64,000 nt of DNA from Agarophyton chilense (Eukaryota > Rhodophyta > Florideophyceae > Gracilariales > Gracilariaceae), in NCBI GenBank assembly GCA_030374765.1, contig JARGXX010000105.1:434001-498000 (forward strand), in the 5' to 3' direction. A program made the translations under genes and the position numbers. Positions within the stretch are counted from its first letter, which is position 1, and each line of letters starts with the position of its first letter. The notes below the pieces were generated by a model. The model ran no database searches and was not told the DNA's origin. It saw nothing but the letters and a program-made list of their open reading frames with translations. Shown here one piece after another: positions 1 through 8,831 of the stretch.

Positions 1-538
1 TCATCTCTGTCCTTCCGATACAGAGCGGCGGCGTTTGCGCACCCTGCTTCACAAGAAACGCTGAGCGCTGTCGACATTGCTGCGGAGCTGCATTTACTGC
101 GTCTTCGGCGAGCTCCAAAACGCGCAGCATGCTCTCATGAGCGTCCTGAGCATATCGTGATTTCCAGCCCGACTTTTCCAGCAGAGCGAGCACCGGCCTA
201 GGATCCAGCCCACCGCAATGTTCTTTCGAGCTGGCCGCTTGCAAGAGGTAATGAGCCAATGTGGAAAGTGGGGGTCGCCACAACATGGGCTGATTCATCA
301 CCCACGTTCTGACGCAGGACAGCGCGGAGAGCGCTGAAATAGTGGCGCCAAGGTGACAGGATTGTCCAGTGTTCCATAAGCCGCGCGGTTGCTTGAAGGT
401 GACGGTTCGCTGTTTCCGTCGGGCAGATGAGCGTTTCCAAGGCGATTGCGAGTCCAACGGCATGTCGTCCAGATAGCTGCCTGCGAAGCGCGGGGCCACG
501 ATGAGTAGCGAGCGATCAAGAAGAATTGGGAAGCTCAT
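1..538 (-). CDS. Ubiquitin carboxyl-terminal hydrolase (USP, peptidase C19), N-terminal part, runs off the left edge
   Basis: The minus-strand frame opens at an ATG (536-538), four codons after an in-frame TGA (545-547), and stays open for 179 codons to position 1. Two USP signatures are readable: the Cys box, in the form GLWNTGQSCHLGATISAL, at about residues 54-71, where the Cys of QSC is the expected nucleophile, and the QDAHE box at about residue 132. Both are hallmarks of family C19 cysteine proteases that remove ubiquitin from substrates. The box is divergent (NTGQSCHLGA instead of the usual NLGNTCYMNS), closest in feel to the mitochondrial-outer-membrane USP30/Ubp1 branch, but that placement is inference. 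A weakly hydrophobic stretch precedes the Cys box and no clear membrane anchor is visible. The catalytic His/Asp lie outside the window. It is divergent or tandem to nothing visible upstream; TPI lies behind it on the same strand. Confidence 0.75.
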   Translation of the reverse strand, partial: MSFPILLDRSLLIVAPRFAGSYLDDMPLDSQSPWKRSSARRKQRTVTFKQPRGLWNTGQSCHLGATISALSALSCVRTWVMNQPMLWRPPLSTLAHYLLQAASSKEHCGGLDPRPVLALLEKSGWKSRYAQDAHESMLRVLELAEDAVNAAPQQCRQRSAFLVKQGAQTPPLCIGRTEM

Positions 539-959
539 TGCGTCTCACAACAATGGGCAGCGGGCGCTGGCGCAAGTGCGGATTTGTGTTTGACTCGAGG
601 TGGATCGTAGCGAAGTTGTTCGCCTGCGATGAAGAAGACCACAGAAGTGCAGTGTGGCACGATGGCGCTGCGCTTCATTACTCGGCGATAAATATTGCAG
701 CAACTCGGACGGTGCTCATCGTGATGTGGCGGCGATCTCGGGTGCAAGATAAATAGTTTGGATTCGGGCAACAGCAGACAGTGTGCTTGACCTGTGAGGG
801 CAAGCGCTATGGTATGGCGGTGGAGGCGATCTCTATTTTGAAAGAGGGTCAAGGGGAAAAAAAAAGGCGGAAAAAATGGACTGCGAAGATGAAAAGCTAC
901 AACTAGCTGGTTTACCACAATGAAATGCATGCAGTGAAATGCTTAGGCGATGAGGGCAA
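539..959. other. Intergenic stretch between USP and TPI
   Basis: About 420 bases between the start of the USP gene and the stop codon of TPI, both on the minus strand. It should hold the TPI 3' UTR and the USP promoter. An A-rich run near 858-880 is the only compositional feature noticed. An open frame at 535-930 on the minus strand is proline/leucine-rich without family resemblance and was not accepted. Confidence 0.5.
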
Positions 960-1727
960 TCAGGCCTTTGCCGAGTACGCATCGATAACGGAGACAAAGT
1001 CAGGTTTGAGAGAAGCGCCACCCACAAGGAATCCATCAATATCAGTCTGAGCGGCAAGATCGTTAGCATTGGCCGGTTTAACCGAGCCGCCATATATTAT
1101 GCGTGTGGAAGAAGCAACTTGGGCACTGACGTTGGAGGCAAGCCACTCGCGCAGGAACTTGTGAACCTCCTGGGCCTGTTCCGGGGTGGCAACCTTACCA
1201 GTACCAATGGCCCACACGGGCTCGTAGGCAATGACGACCTTGGACCAGTCGGAGACGTTTGCGGCAATGGCGGAAAGCTGTCTCTCGTTGACTTGCATGG
1301 TGTTTCCGGCCTCTCGCTCCTCCAAGAGCTCGCCGATGCAGGCGATGACGCTGATTCCCTTGGAGATGGCGTAGGCGGTCTTGTCGGCAACCACTTGGTC
1401 GGTCTCTTTGAAGATTGTGCGTCGCTCGGAATGGCCAAGGATGACCCAAGGGATGGCAGCATCGACGATCATGTCGGCGGCTATTTCGCCGGTGAAGGCG
1501 CCGGTTTTGAAGTAGGCGTCCTGCAGCGAAACATGGAAGTTTGTCGGGAGGAGATCGCGGGCGGTGAGGGCATAGATGGCCGGGGGCGCAATGACGATCT
1601 CGACGGGCTGGTCGTTGTACTTGGCGCCATCATCGGTGGACTTTTTCCACGCGGCGCACAGATCGGTGATAGTTTTGAAGGAGCCATTACATTTCCAGTT
1701 TCCGCCGACGAAGAAGGTGCGACCCAT
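960..1727 (-). CDS. TPI: Triosephosphate isomerase
   Basis: A single-exon 255-residue protein, the usual length for cytosolic TPI, which interconverts dihydroxyacetone phosphate and glyceraldehyde 3-phosphate in glycolysis. All catalytic positions are present: Lys12 in GGNWKCN, the electrophile His99 in ILGHSERR, the general base Glu169 in AYEPVWAIGTG, and the phosphate-gripping GGSVKPAN loop and GFLVGGASL segment near the C-terminus. The ATG at 1727 gives the canonical short N-terminus MGRTFFVGGNWK, with no room for a transit peptide, so the product is probably cytosolic. No intron is needed. It is divergently arranged with the amidohydrolase gene that begins at 2579, sharing an 850-base GC-rich spacer. 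Confidence 0.97.
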   Translation of the reverse strand: MGRTFFVGGNWKCNGSFKTITDLCAAWKKSTDDGAKYNDQPVEIVIAPPAIYALTARDLLPTNFHVSLQDAYFKTGAFTGEIAADMIVDAAIPWVILGHSERRTIFKETDQVVADKTAYAISKGISVIACIGELLEEREAGNTMQVNERQLSAIAANVSDWSKVVIAYEPVWAIGTGKVATPEQAQEVHKFLREWLASNVSAQVASSTRIIYGGSVKPANANDLAAQTDIDGFLVGGASLKPDFVSVIDAYSAKA

Positions 1728-2578
1728 GGTTGAAGATGCTCGGGGACGGCGAAACGCAAGAGCAAGGCACGGCGGTTAGCAATCGAAAGTGTGAAGAACG
1801 GGGGCGACGGGATGGGCGGTAACAAGCGCGAGTGGGGTTAACCTTACAGTATGTACGGCGCGCGCGGCAGACGCAACGGGCCAATGGGAGGCGCGCGCGG
1901 CGGAACAAGCCACTGCGACGACACGTGTAACCGTACGGCGACCGACTACAACTAGAGAGGAAGAAGGGGGGAACAAGGAGGGGGGCGGCCACGCGGCGCA
2001 GCGCGAGGTGTGAGAGATGCAACGTCAGAGAGGCCGCAACAGGCGAATAAAAGTGCCACTGCAAACTGCAAACAGCGCCATGGCCGCGCCACGCCGCCAC
2101 GCAGCTCGGCCACTGCTCTGGCGCGCCAGCGAAAGCCAAGCCCCCGTTCACGCCACGCCCCCAGCGGCCGTGCCACGTGGCCACGCGGTAGGCGCACAGC
2201 GAGCGAGCATGTTTTATATCGCGGCGAGCCGCCGATGTGGTTACGCGTCACTGCGAGTGGAGTGACTACGCCGTTACTTGCAGCTCCTTGTCACGCACAT
2301 GTGCGTGGCGTGCGCGCTGCACGCGGCTCTTGTGCCATCACGCTACACGCAAGTTCAGCCCCCCGTCTTCGCCCACGCCCTGCATCCTCTGCCCCTCCGT
2401 ACCCGCCCCTACTCTCTTTTCCACTTAAGCGCCGCCGCCGCCTCGCTCGCTTGGCGCCACATGTCCTTTTTCTCTCCCCTCTCCTCCGTTTCCGCTTTCT
2501 TCTGTTTCATCTCTGTACATTCCCCACACCCTGCTGCCGCTGCCTTCCAGAATACCTTAGCCTTATCCCGACTTGTCC
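1728..2578. promoter_or_regulatory. Divergent GC-rich promoter region between TPI and the amidohydrolase gene
   Basis: About 850 bases separate the two outward-facing start codons. The left part (1850-2250) is very GC-rich with many CGCG and GCGGC words; the right part (2370-2578) is a pyrimidine-rich leader on the plus strand leading into the ATG at 2579. Long plus-strand frames across 2010-2774 are an effect of the low stop-codon density in C-rich DNA. No TATA box could be assigned. Confidence 0.5.
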
Positions 2579-4039
2579 ATGCTTCCCCCACCTTCCATCC
2601 CCACACAGCGCGTCTTGCTCAAGGACATCGCCCTGCTCTGGACTGGCGAACAAGACCAACCCCTGCTTACCGGCTGCTCAATCGTCGTCGATTCCGGCAT
2701 CATTCAATGGGTCGGTCCCCATAACAGGCTACCCACCTCGCTGCGCGCCTCCCCTTGCACCACCGTCGACATGAGCGCCTGTCTCGTCACCCCTGGGCTC
2801 GTCAATACCCACCACCACATGTTTCAGAGCCTTACCAAATGCCTTGCACGCAACGACTCCCTTTTCGACTGGCTGCACACCCTCTTCCCCATCTGGAACT
2901 TTCTCACCGCTGACATGGTTTACAAGTCCGCCCGATTCGCCATTGCCGAGCTGTTGCTGTCCGGCTGCACCCTCACGTCTGACCTGCTCTACCTCTTCCC
3001 CAACGACGTCAGGCTGGACGACACCATCCGCGCCGCAAAGGAACTGGGCATTCGCTTCCACCCGTGTCGCGGTGCCATGTCGGTGGGTGAGGCTGACGGC
3101 GGCCTGCCTCCGGACACCTTGGTAGAGCACGAAGGCCACATTCTGCGCGACATGCGCCGCGTTATCGACCGCTATCACGACCCGCGCGACGGCGCTATGG
3201 TGCGTATCGCCCTGGCACCGTGTTCGCCCTTCAGCGTTTCTGAACAGCTCATGAAGAGCACGGCAGTCATGGCGCGCAGTCACACCAACGTCATGCTGCA
3301 CACCCACTTTGCCGAGAACGCTGCCGACCTCGAGTACATGCACACCAACGTCCAAAAGGGGCTGGTAGAGTTTTTGGAGCACTGCGGCTGGAACCGCAGT
3401 GACTGTTGGTTTGCACACTGCGTCAAGTTGAGCGACAGCGACGATGACGGCCGTTTCGAATCGTCGCTGGACTACTTTGAGCGCTGCGGACTGGGCGTGT
3501 CGCACTGCCCGACATCTAATTGCCGACTGGGGTCGGGCGCGGCGCCCGTGGCGGAGATGGTGAAGCGGGGCATGGCAGTGAGCATCGGCGTGGACGGCTC
3601 GGCTAGCAACGACTCAGGCAACCTGCTGGCGGAGGCGCGAATGGCGCTTATGATGGCGCGCGCACGCGAAGAGAACGCCGCCGCGCTGAGCACGTCCGAC
3701 GTGCTGCGCATGGCCACGTCGAGCGGCGCGGAGGTGCTAGGACGCTCGGATACGGGACGCATTCGCGCAGGCATGTGCGCGGATGTGGCTGCGTGGCGGC
3801 TCGACTCGCCGTCGTTCGCCGGCTCGTTCCACAGCCATGAGGCAGTGCTGAGCGCGCTGGTGCTGGGCAACGGCGGCGACCTCAAGGCCGAGTGGGTTAT
3901 GGTGAACGGTGTGGAGGTGGTGCGCGGAGGGGAGCTGGCCGGCGACAAGGACATGATGACCATCACGCGGGAGCACCAGGAGGCGGCCGTGAAGCTGGCG
4001 GCAATAGCGTCAGACCAACTGGCGCGTGGCGTGCCATGA
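2579..4039 (+). CDS. 8-oxoguanine deaminase-type amidohydrolase (TrzA/ATZ family)
   Basis: A 486-residue member of the metal-dependent amidohydrolase superfamily, of the ATZ/TrzA/guanine-deaminase branch. Metal ligands are visible: NTHHHMFQS (His78-80), LHTHFAE, WFAHC and the late Asp in GVDGSASND. The segment GAMSVGEADGGLPPD is characteristic of the bacterial 8-oxoguanine/isoxanthopterin deaminase group, which would make the enzyme release ammonia from an oxidised purine (8-oxoguanine to urate) or a related pterin/triazine; the exact substrate is not settled by the sequence. The frame opens two codons before the first ATG, at a TTG, so 2579 is taken as the start. There is no signal peptide. 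The family is mainly bacterial, so lateral acquisition is plausible, yet codon use looks like the flanking genes. An AATAAA lies 15 bases after the stop. Confidence 0.88.
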   Translation: MLPPPSIPTQRVLLKDIALLWTGEQDQPLLTGCSIVVDSGIIQWVGPHNRLPTSLRASPCTTVDMSACLVTPGLVNTHHHMFQSLTKCLARNDSLFDWLHTLFPIWNFLTADMVYKSARFAIAELLLSGCTLTSDLLYLFPNDVRLDDTIRAAKELGIRFHPCRGAMSVGEADGGLPPDTLVEHEGHILRDMRRVIDRYHDPRDGAMVRIALAPCSPFSVSEQLMKSTAVMARSHTNVMLHTHFAENAADLEYMHTNVQKGLVEFLEHCGWNRSDCWFAHCVKLSDSDDDGRFESSLDYFERCGLGVSHCPTSNCRLGSGAAPVAEMVKRGMAVSIGVDGSASNDSGNLLAEARMALMMARAREENAAALSTSDVLRMATSSGAEVLGRSDTGRIRAGMCADVAAWRLDSPSFAGSFHSHEAVLSALVLGNGGDLKAEWVMVNGVEVVRGGELAGDKDMMTITREHQEAAVKLAAIASDQLARGVP

Positions 4040-4053
4040 CGCGCGGTTTTGTG

Positions 4054-4059
4054 AATAAA
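4054..4059 (+). terminator. Polyadenylation signal AATAAA of the amidohydrolase gene
   Basis: A perfect AATAAA lies 14 bases after the TGA at 4037-4039. Position and sequence suit a eukaryotic poly(A) signal, although the distance is short; cleavage would occur about 10-30 bases later. Confidence 0.5.
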
Positions 4060-5359
4060 CGAGTTGTAGAGTTTTGAGAGCTTTTGATTGGCGCGATGCA
4101 TTCCCACAGTGATGCGTCTGCCGTCCGCGTGCTCCTTTCTGACGTGGGTTCAGCTCCGCGTGCCACGCCTAGCTAGTATCCCTTATTCTTCCCCAGGCAC
4201 GTGCGGCATTCGCAGCATCAGTTGTGGTGCGTGGGGTTTGGCGCTGTTCCCAATCAATATTGCCCATATCTCAGCAGATAACGCTTGAAAGCCATGCATT
4301 ACATAAGTTTGTGCGTTCGAGTTGATTCATTCACAACCAAGCAAACAGGTTTAAAACATTTGATGAGCACGCTCGCGTGCGCTCGCAGACAGTAAGTCAG
4401 TGTATCTGCTACTGTTGCGGCTGGAGAAATTCTAAATGAAGCATTACAAGCGAGCCATGCGAAGGCGTGGAGAGTGTTGAACCACTCGCTCCAGTCATCA
4501 CCATGTTCTAAACGTAACATATTTATCAAGTTGTCTCACATTTCTCCGTTACTGTTAACGGAGCAGCTGTGGGTCACATATTCGCAATTAGGGTGGGAGA
4601 AAAGAAGGTGCTCATACCAAACACCCTGGTGGTACGAAGGGGGCGAAGGCTTAAATATCCCTTTATTCCTTTTTTGTCCGTCTTAGACAACAGCTTTGCG
4701 TGATGTGTCATCACGCCAGCGCAACAGAGGAGGCGCCGCCGAAAACCGAACAGCCAACGATTCGTTGAACGCGAGCAAGCAGATACATCTCGCGAACACC
4801 ACACATTGACAACGGGGACAGCGGTGATGGAGAACGGAAGGTGCTGTAAAAGCGAGCCGCAGTACAGTAGCTCGCACGGAGTAAGACTGTACATAATGTA
4901 ATGTTATAGCATTGAAGCGGCGGAGAAAAAACTTGTTGGGCTACCGAGGTACCGTCGATAATTACCAATTACCGCTCATCCACTGGCGCTTGTGTCGCGT
5001 CCAGCGCTGCGCGCCACGTGTGCACTTCCAATTCGCCTTGCCGCGTCGCACCGATTCACCGATGTGCGCCTCGTCGTCCAATCAAAACGCATCGTCCAGA
5101 TATCTCAAATTCGCCCTGTATTGACAAGTCAGGCATGTTCCGCGTTCTGCACCGTCCACGGGGGTGCCACGCTGTCGCCGCAGATCGCATTCGTTGCCCC
5201 CCTTTCTTTAAGACAGCCCCCACAGGCAATATCACTCCGCCGTCGGCATCGCCTCCCTCATCCTTTCGAGACTCCCACACCGTCCGCCCCACTTTGCTCT
5301 TCCGTTGCAAACCTCCTCCAAGAACTCCGATCTCATCTTGCCCCTTCACGCTGTACACA
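4060..5359. other. Intergenic region and enolase 5' leader
   Basis: The first 800 bases (to about 4900) contain no frame resembling a protein family. From about 5000 the plus strand becomes pyrimidine- and C-rich, as in the leaders of other genes here, and the enolase frame is open from 5018 to the enolase ATG at 5360 with an internal ATG at 5135 (see findings). Confidence 0.5.
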
Positions 5360-6685
5360 ATGTCTGGAAAAATCACCGCTGTAACTGCGCGCTCCGTCTT
5401 CGACTCTCGCGGAAATCCCACCGTTGAGGTCGACGTCATCACCTCCGATGGTAAGTTTTCCGCCATGGTGCCGTCAGGTGCCTCCACCGGAATCTACGAG
5501 GCGCTGGAATTGCGCGATGGTGACAAGTCCGCCTACCTCGGGAAGGGCGTGGACAAGGCCGTTGCAAATGTCAAAGACAAGATCGCTCCAGCAATCTGCG
5601 GAATGGATGCCGCCGATCAGGCTGCAGTCGATGCCAAGATGATCGAGCTTGATGGCACAGAAGGTGGCTTCAAGAAGAACCTTGGCGCCAATGCAATTCT
5701 AGGTGTGTCTATGGCATGTGCTAGGGCCGGTGCCGCCGCAAAGTCTCTTCCGCTTTACAAACATCTCAACAACCTTGCGGGTAATCCAAAGATGTTGCTT
5801 CCGGTTCCGAGTCTCAACGTGATCAACGGCGGCAGCCACGCCGGAAATAAGCTTGCGATGCAAGAGTTTATGATCCTTCCGTTGGGCGCTACCACCTTCC
5901 GCGAAGCCATGAAGATGGGCGCTGAGACGTATCAATATCTCAAGAAGGTTATCAAGAAGAAGTATGGCTTGGATGCCACCAGCGTTGGCGATGAAGGTGG
6001 CTTTGCCCCAAACATTCAGGATAACACTGAAGGCCTTAGATTGTTGGAAGAGGCCATCGAAATGGCGGGATACACTGGTAAGGTCAAGGTCGGTATGGAT
6101 GTCGCTGCCAGTGAGTTTTGGAAGGAAGACAAGAAAGTGTACGATCTTGACTTCAAGACTGAAAACAATGATGGCTCCCAGTGCCTCTCTGGAGAGAAGC
6201 TTGGCGAGCTGTACAAGGGCTTCGTCGCCGATTTCCCTATGGTTTCCATTGAAGATCCGTTCGATCAGGATGATTGGGAGTCTTACACATCGCTCACCGC
6301 CGCCGTGGGTGAGAAGGTTCAGATCGTTGGCGACGATCTTCTAGTAACGAACCCTACTCGTATTCAAACCGGAATCGACAAGAAGGCTTGTAATGCGCTA
6401 CTACTGAAAGTGAATCAGATTGGGTCTATCACTGAAGCCATTCAAGCATGCAAGATGTCGCGCGAAGCCGGATGGGGAGTGATGGTTTCTCATCGATCTG
6501 GAGAAACAGAGGACAATTTCATTGCTGACTTGTGCGTCGGGCTGGGCACAGCGCAGATCAAGACTGGAGCCCCTTGTCGTTCCGAGCGACTCGCCAAATA
6601 CAACCAGTTGCTACGAATTGAAGAGGAGCTCGGCGACGAAGCTGTTTACGCTGGCGCCGGTTTCCGTACACCCTGGGCCTTGTAG
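5360..6685 (+). CDS. ENO: Enolase (phosphopyruvate hydratase)
   Basis: Single-exon enolase of 441 residues from the ATG at 5360, matching the family length of about 430-440. It converts 2-phosphoglycerate to phosphoenolpyruvate. The N-terminus [20 protein letters not shown], the catalytic acid/base pair Glu212 (in GDEGGFAPN) and Lys350 (in LLKVNQIGS), the Mg-binding Glu298 in [11 protein letters not shown] and the following DDLL Asp, and the signature [16 protein letters not shown] with His378 are all intact. The open frame continues upstream in phase, and an in-frame ATG at 5135 would add 75 residues that look like an organelle presequence; I take the internal ATG as the start because family homology begins there, but an alternative targeted isoform is possible. 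The plus-strand neighbour upstream is the amidohydrolase; the next gene, RAB1, follows after about 950 bases. Confidence 0.97.
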   Translation: MSGKITAVTARSVFDSRGNPTVEVDVITSDGKFSAMVPSGASTGIYEALELRDGDKSAYLGKGVDKAVANVKDKIAPAICGMDAADQAAVDAKMIELDGTEGGFKKNLGANAILGVSMACARAGAAAKSLPLYKHLNNLAGNPKMLLPVPSLNVINGGSHAGNKLAMQEFMILPLGATTFREAMKMGAETYQYLKKVIKKKYGLDATSVGDEGGFAPNIQDNTEGLRLLEEAIEMAGYTGKVKVGMDVAASEFWKEDKKVYDLDFKTENNDGSQCLSGEKLGELYKGFVADFPMVSIEDPFDQDDWESYTSLTAAVGEKVQIVGDDLLVTNPTRIQTGIDKKACNALLLKVNQIGSITEAIQACKMSREAGWGVMVSHRSGETEDNFIADLCVGLGTAQIKTGAPCRSERLAKYNQLLRIEEELGDEAVYAGAGFRTPWAL

Positions 6686-7639
6686 AGTTGGTTATCTTTG
6701 CAATGGAGGCTAATTTGTGATGGTGCGGCTAAATACAAATAGATAGCATCGTAGTAGACGAGGAGCAGATTCCTCGCGCTTTGGGTTGCGGGAATCTTAA
6801 AAGCCGTCGACTCTACGGATCGGGGATATCTGGGCCTTTAGAGACTGCCTGCTAGATTAAACAGAATTCTGGGCTTCAATCGAAGTCCGCCTGGAGCACC
6901 ATGGTCCGGCAAAAGTGATGCCTGGATTTGGAGCCAACGAACGGCAAATACATCCGGGCGTGTTGTTCGTGGTTCTGGTGTCCCAGTTCTCTTCCCATTC
7001 TTGAAACACGATTAGCGCTCTCGCATCGTCTTCGGAGTGAGCTTTCACCGCTGCTTGTTGCCATCGCCACGTCGGCAGCTCAATAAAGTTTCGGTACTGA
7101 TCGGGAACTTAGCTTTGTGTTCGCCGGAAACAAGCCTGCTGGGCTAGGTGAAAAATCCGGGCATACCTGCTTCCCCTGTTTCAGTCATGGTCGCCATCAG
7201 TCGTTTGCCCTTTCTATACAATCTTAATCGTGGAAAACTAAAAAATAAACCTCAGCAGTATCCCGATTTCGGCTTCTCCCAAACGTGTTCGATGACGATG
7301 GCGGACGCATTGAAGGGTTGGAAACAGATCTAATCACAGACAACTCAGTCGTAATATGTGTCACGGGCTGGATATCTACGCTGTCTGACCTGACATGGTG
7401 TCAAAAGAAACTGGTTGTGGTGTAAGTTCGGTTGGAATAGGGACTGAAATTTCAGCGCCTCAAAAAGACTGCAGCGTCTTGCGTCTTTGCCCGATGTGCC
7501 TCTCGGAACCCGTTTCCCTTCGACTCCATCATTTAACCGCCTGGCTGCGTGTTTGGCTCTAGAAGTCCTCAACAGTTTTCGCCAGTCTATCAGCGTCGGT
7601 GATCACTTCTCTCGTACTTCAATAGCCCCGAAGTCCGTC
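6686..7639. other. Intergenic region between enolase and RAB1
   Basis: About 950 bases with only short open frames lacking any recognisable family. It should contain the enolase 3' UTR and the RAB1 promoter and leader. Nothing else was seen. Confidence 0.5.
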
Positions 7640-8738
7640 ATGAATCCAGAATAGTAAGCTTCACACGACTTGTAGAGATGTCTTTCAATTCAACAGGCGA
7701 CATATTGTGCTAACTCTGCCGCTCTTTGCGTCTGCTGCATCCCTTCTGAACTTTGAACTCTGTGTAGCGACTACTTGTACAAAAACCTTCTCATTGGTGA
7801 CTCGGTATGTTGAGAAAAGAGCGTGCGATGTTCAAATTTCTAGCCGGCGACCTCTTGCTACTCAATCGGCAGAATGCAGCGCTCGAAGAGCTGCAATTTT
7901 TTTTCCAATCCATACTCTTGACTGACGATTACGATTGCATTTCTCTGTGCGATGCTAACATGGATGGCGTAATGCTCTTGTTTGTGCGCAGGGGTAGGTT
8001 CTTACTTGCGTTTCAAGCGTTGGATCATTTCCGTTTCTTTCGTTGCTTCTAACTCAAATTTCCGCTCGTTCTATTCGTGATTCCAGTGTTGGGAAATCAT
8101 GTCTACTATTGCGTTTCGCCGACGACACATACACTGAAAGTTATATATCTACAATCGGTGTTGACTTCGTACGTTTCGCAACTCTTCGACTGATGCGCAT
8201 CTATCTCAATTGTTATGAACATCAAATGCTGACATAGATTCATTGCGACTGAAATGGCGTCCAGAAAATCCGTACCATCGAACTGGACGACAAAATAATC
8301 AAACTACAGATTTGGGATACAGCAGGACAAGAGCGTTTTAGAACAATTACATCTTCATATTACCGGGGTGCGCACGGTATCATCATTGTTTACGATGTTA
8401 CAGACCAAGAATCGTTCAATAATGTCAAGTCGTGGCTACAAGAGATCGACCGATTTGCATCGGAACATGTTTGCAAGCTGCTGGTGGGAAACAAGAATGA
8501 TTTGACATCAAAGAAAGTTGTCGACACCGCCACTGCGAAAGAGTTTGCCGATTCGTTGGGCATCAAGTTTCTGGAAACTTCTGCGAAAACCTCCGAAAAC
8601 GTTGAAGCCGCTTTTACAGCGATGGCTGCGGAAATCAAAGCATCCACATCCTTCCAACCAACCAAGACTCCTAACGGTGGAACCGTAAAAGTTTCTGCTA
8701 AAGATGAAGACGTCTCAGCTTCATCTGGGTGCTGCTGA
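7640..8738 (+). CDS. RAB1: RAB1/YPT1-type small GTPase, five exons with an inferred 2-nt exon
   Basis: Spliced product of 202 residues, join(7640..7653, 7768..7804, 7992..7993, 8087..8168, 8265..8738). It begins MNPEYDYLY, carries the P-loop GDSGVGKS (15-22), switch [13 protein letters not shown], switch [11 protein letters not shown] (Gln67), VGNKND and ETSAK guanine-binding motifs, and ends in SGCC, the double-cysteine geranylgeranylation site. RAB1/Ypt1 controls ER-to-Golgi vesicle traffic. Exon 1 has 14 nt (donor GTAAGC). Exon 2 ends in ...GGTGACTCG before GTATGT. Exon 4 begins TGTTGGG. Direct joining of these breaks the frame; inserting GG at 7992-7993, flanked by acceptor GCGCAG and donor GTAGGT, restores exactly S-G-V-G-K-S. 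Both flanking introns (187 and 93 nt) carry strong branch points (TGCTAAC, TTCTAAC). The remaining introns have 114 and 96 nt. Identity of the GTPase is secure; the two-base exon is inferred from frame and splice signals. Confidence 0.9.
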
Positions 8739-8831
8739 CCTAAAATTTGTAGGTGAACTATTGACAAAAGCGTTGACAGAGGGACTGGTTTTGTATGCAA
8801 ACATTTTGTGAATGTGGAGACGAGCTAACAT

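Noticed and set aside
1119-1733. 204-codon plus-strand frame antisense to TPI
   Set aside because: Gly/Asp/Val shadow of the TPI coding frame, which has all catalytic residues.
2010-2774. 254-codon plus-strand frame in the TPI/amidohydrolase spacer
   Set aside because: Arg/Pro/Ser-rich, in C-rich DNA where stop codons are rare, overlaps the true amidohydrolase start in another frame, no family resemblance.
2729-3505. 258-codon frame antisense to the amidohydrolase
   Set aside because: Shadow of the GC-rich coding frame; Val/Ala/Gly/His-rich without domain pattern.
8043-8168. Continuous exon reading IRDSSVGKS, which would avoid the two-base exon in RAB1
   Set aside because: It would need a non-AG acceptor within the stretch before GATTCC, since no AG lies at the right phase, and the upstream exon already encodes IGDS; the microexon model uses canonical sites only. 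Not fully excluded without cDNA.
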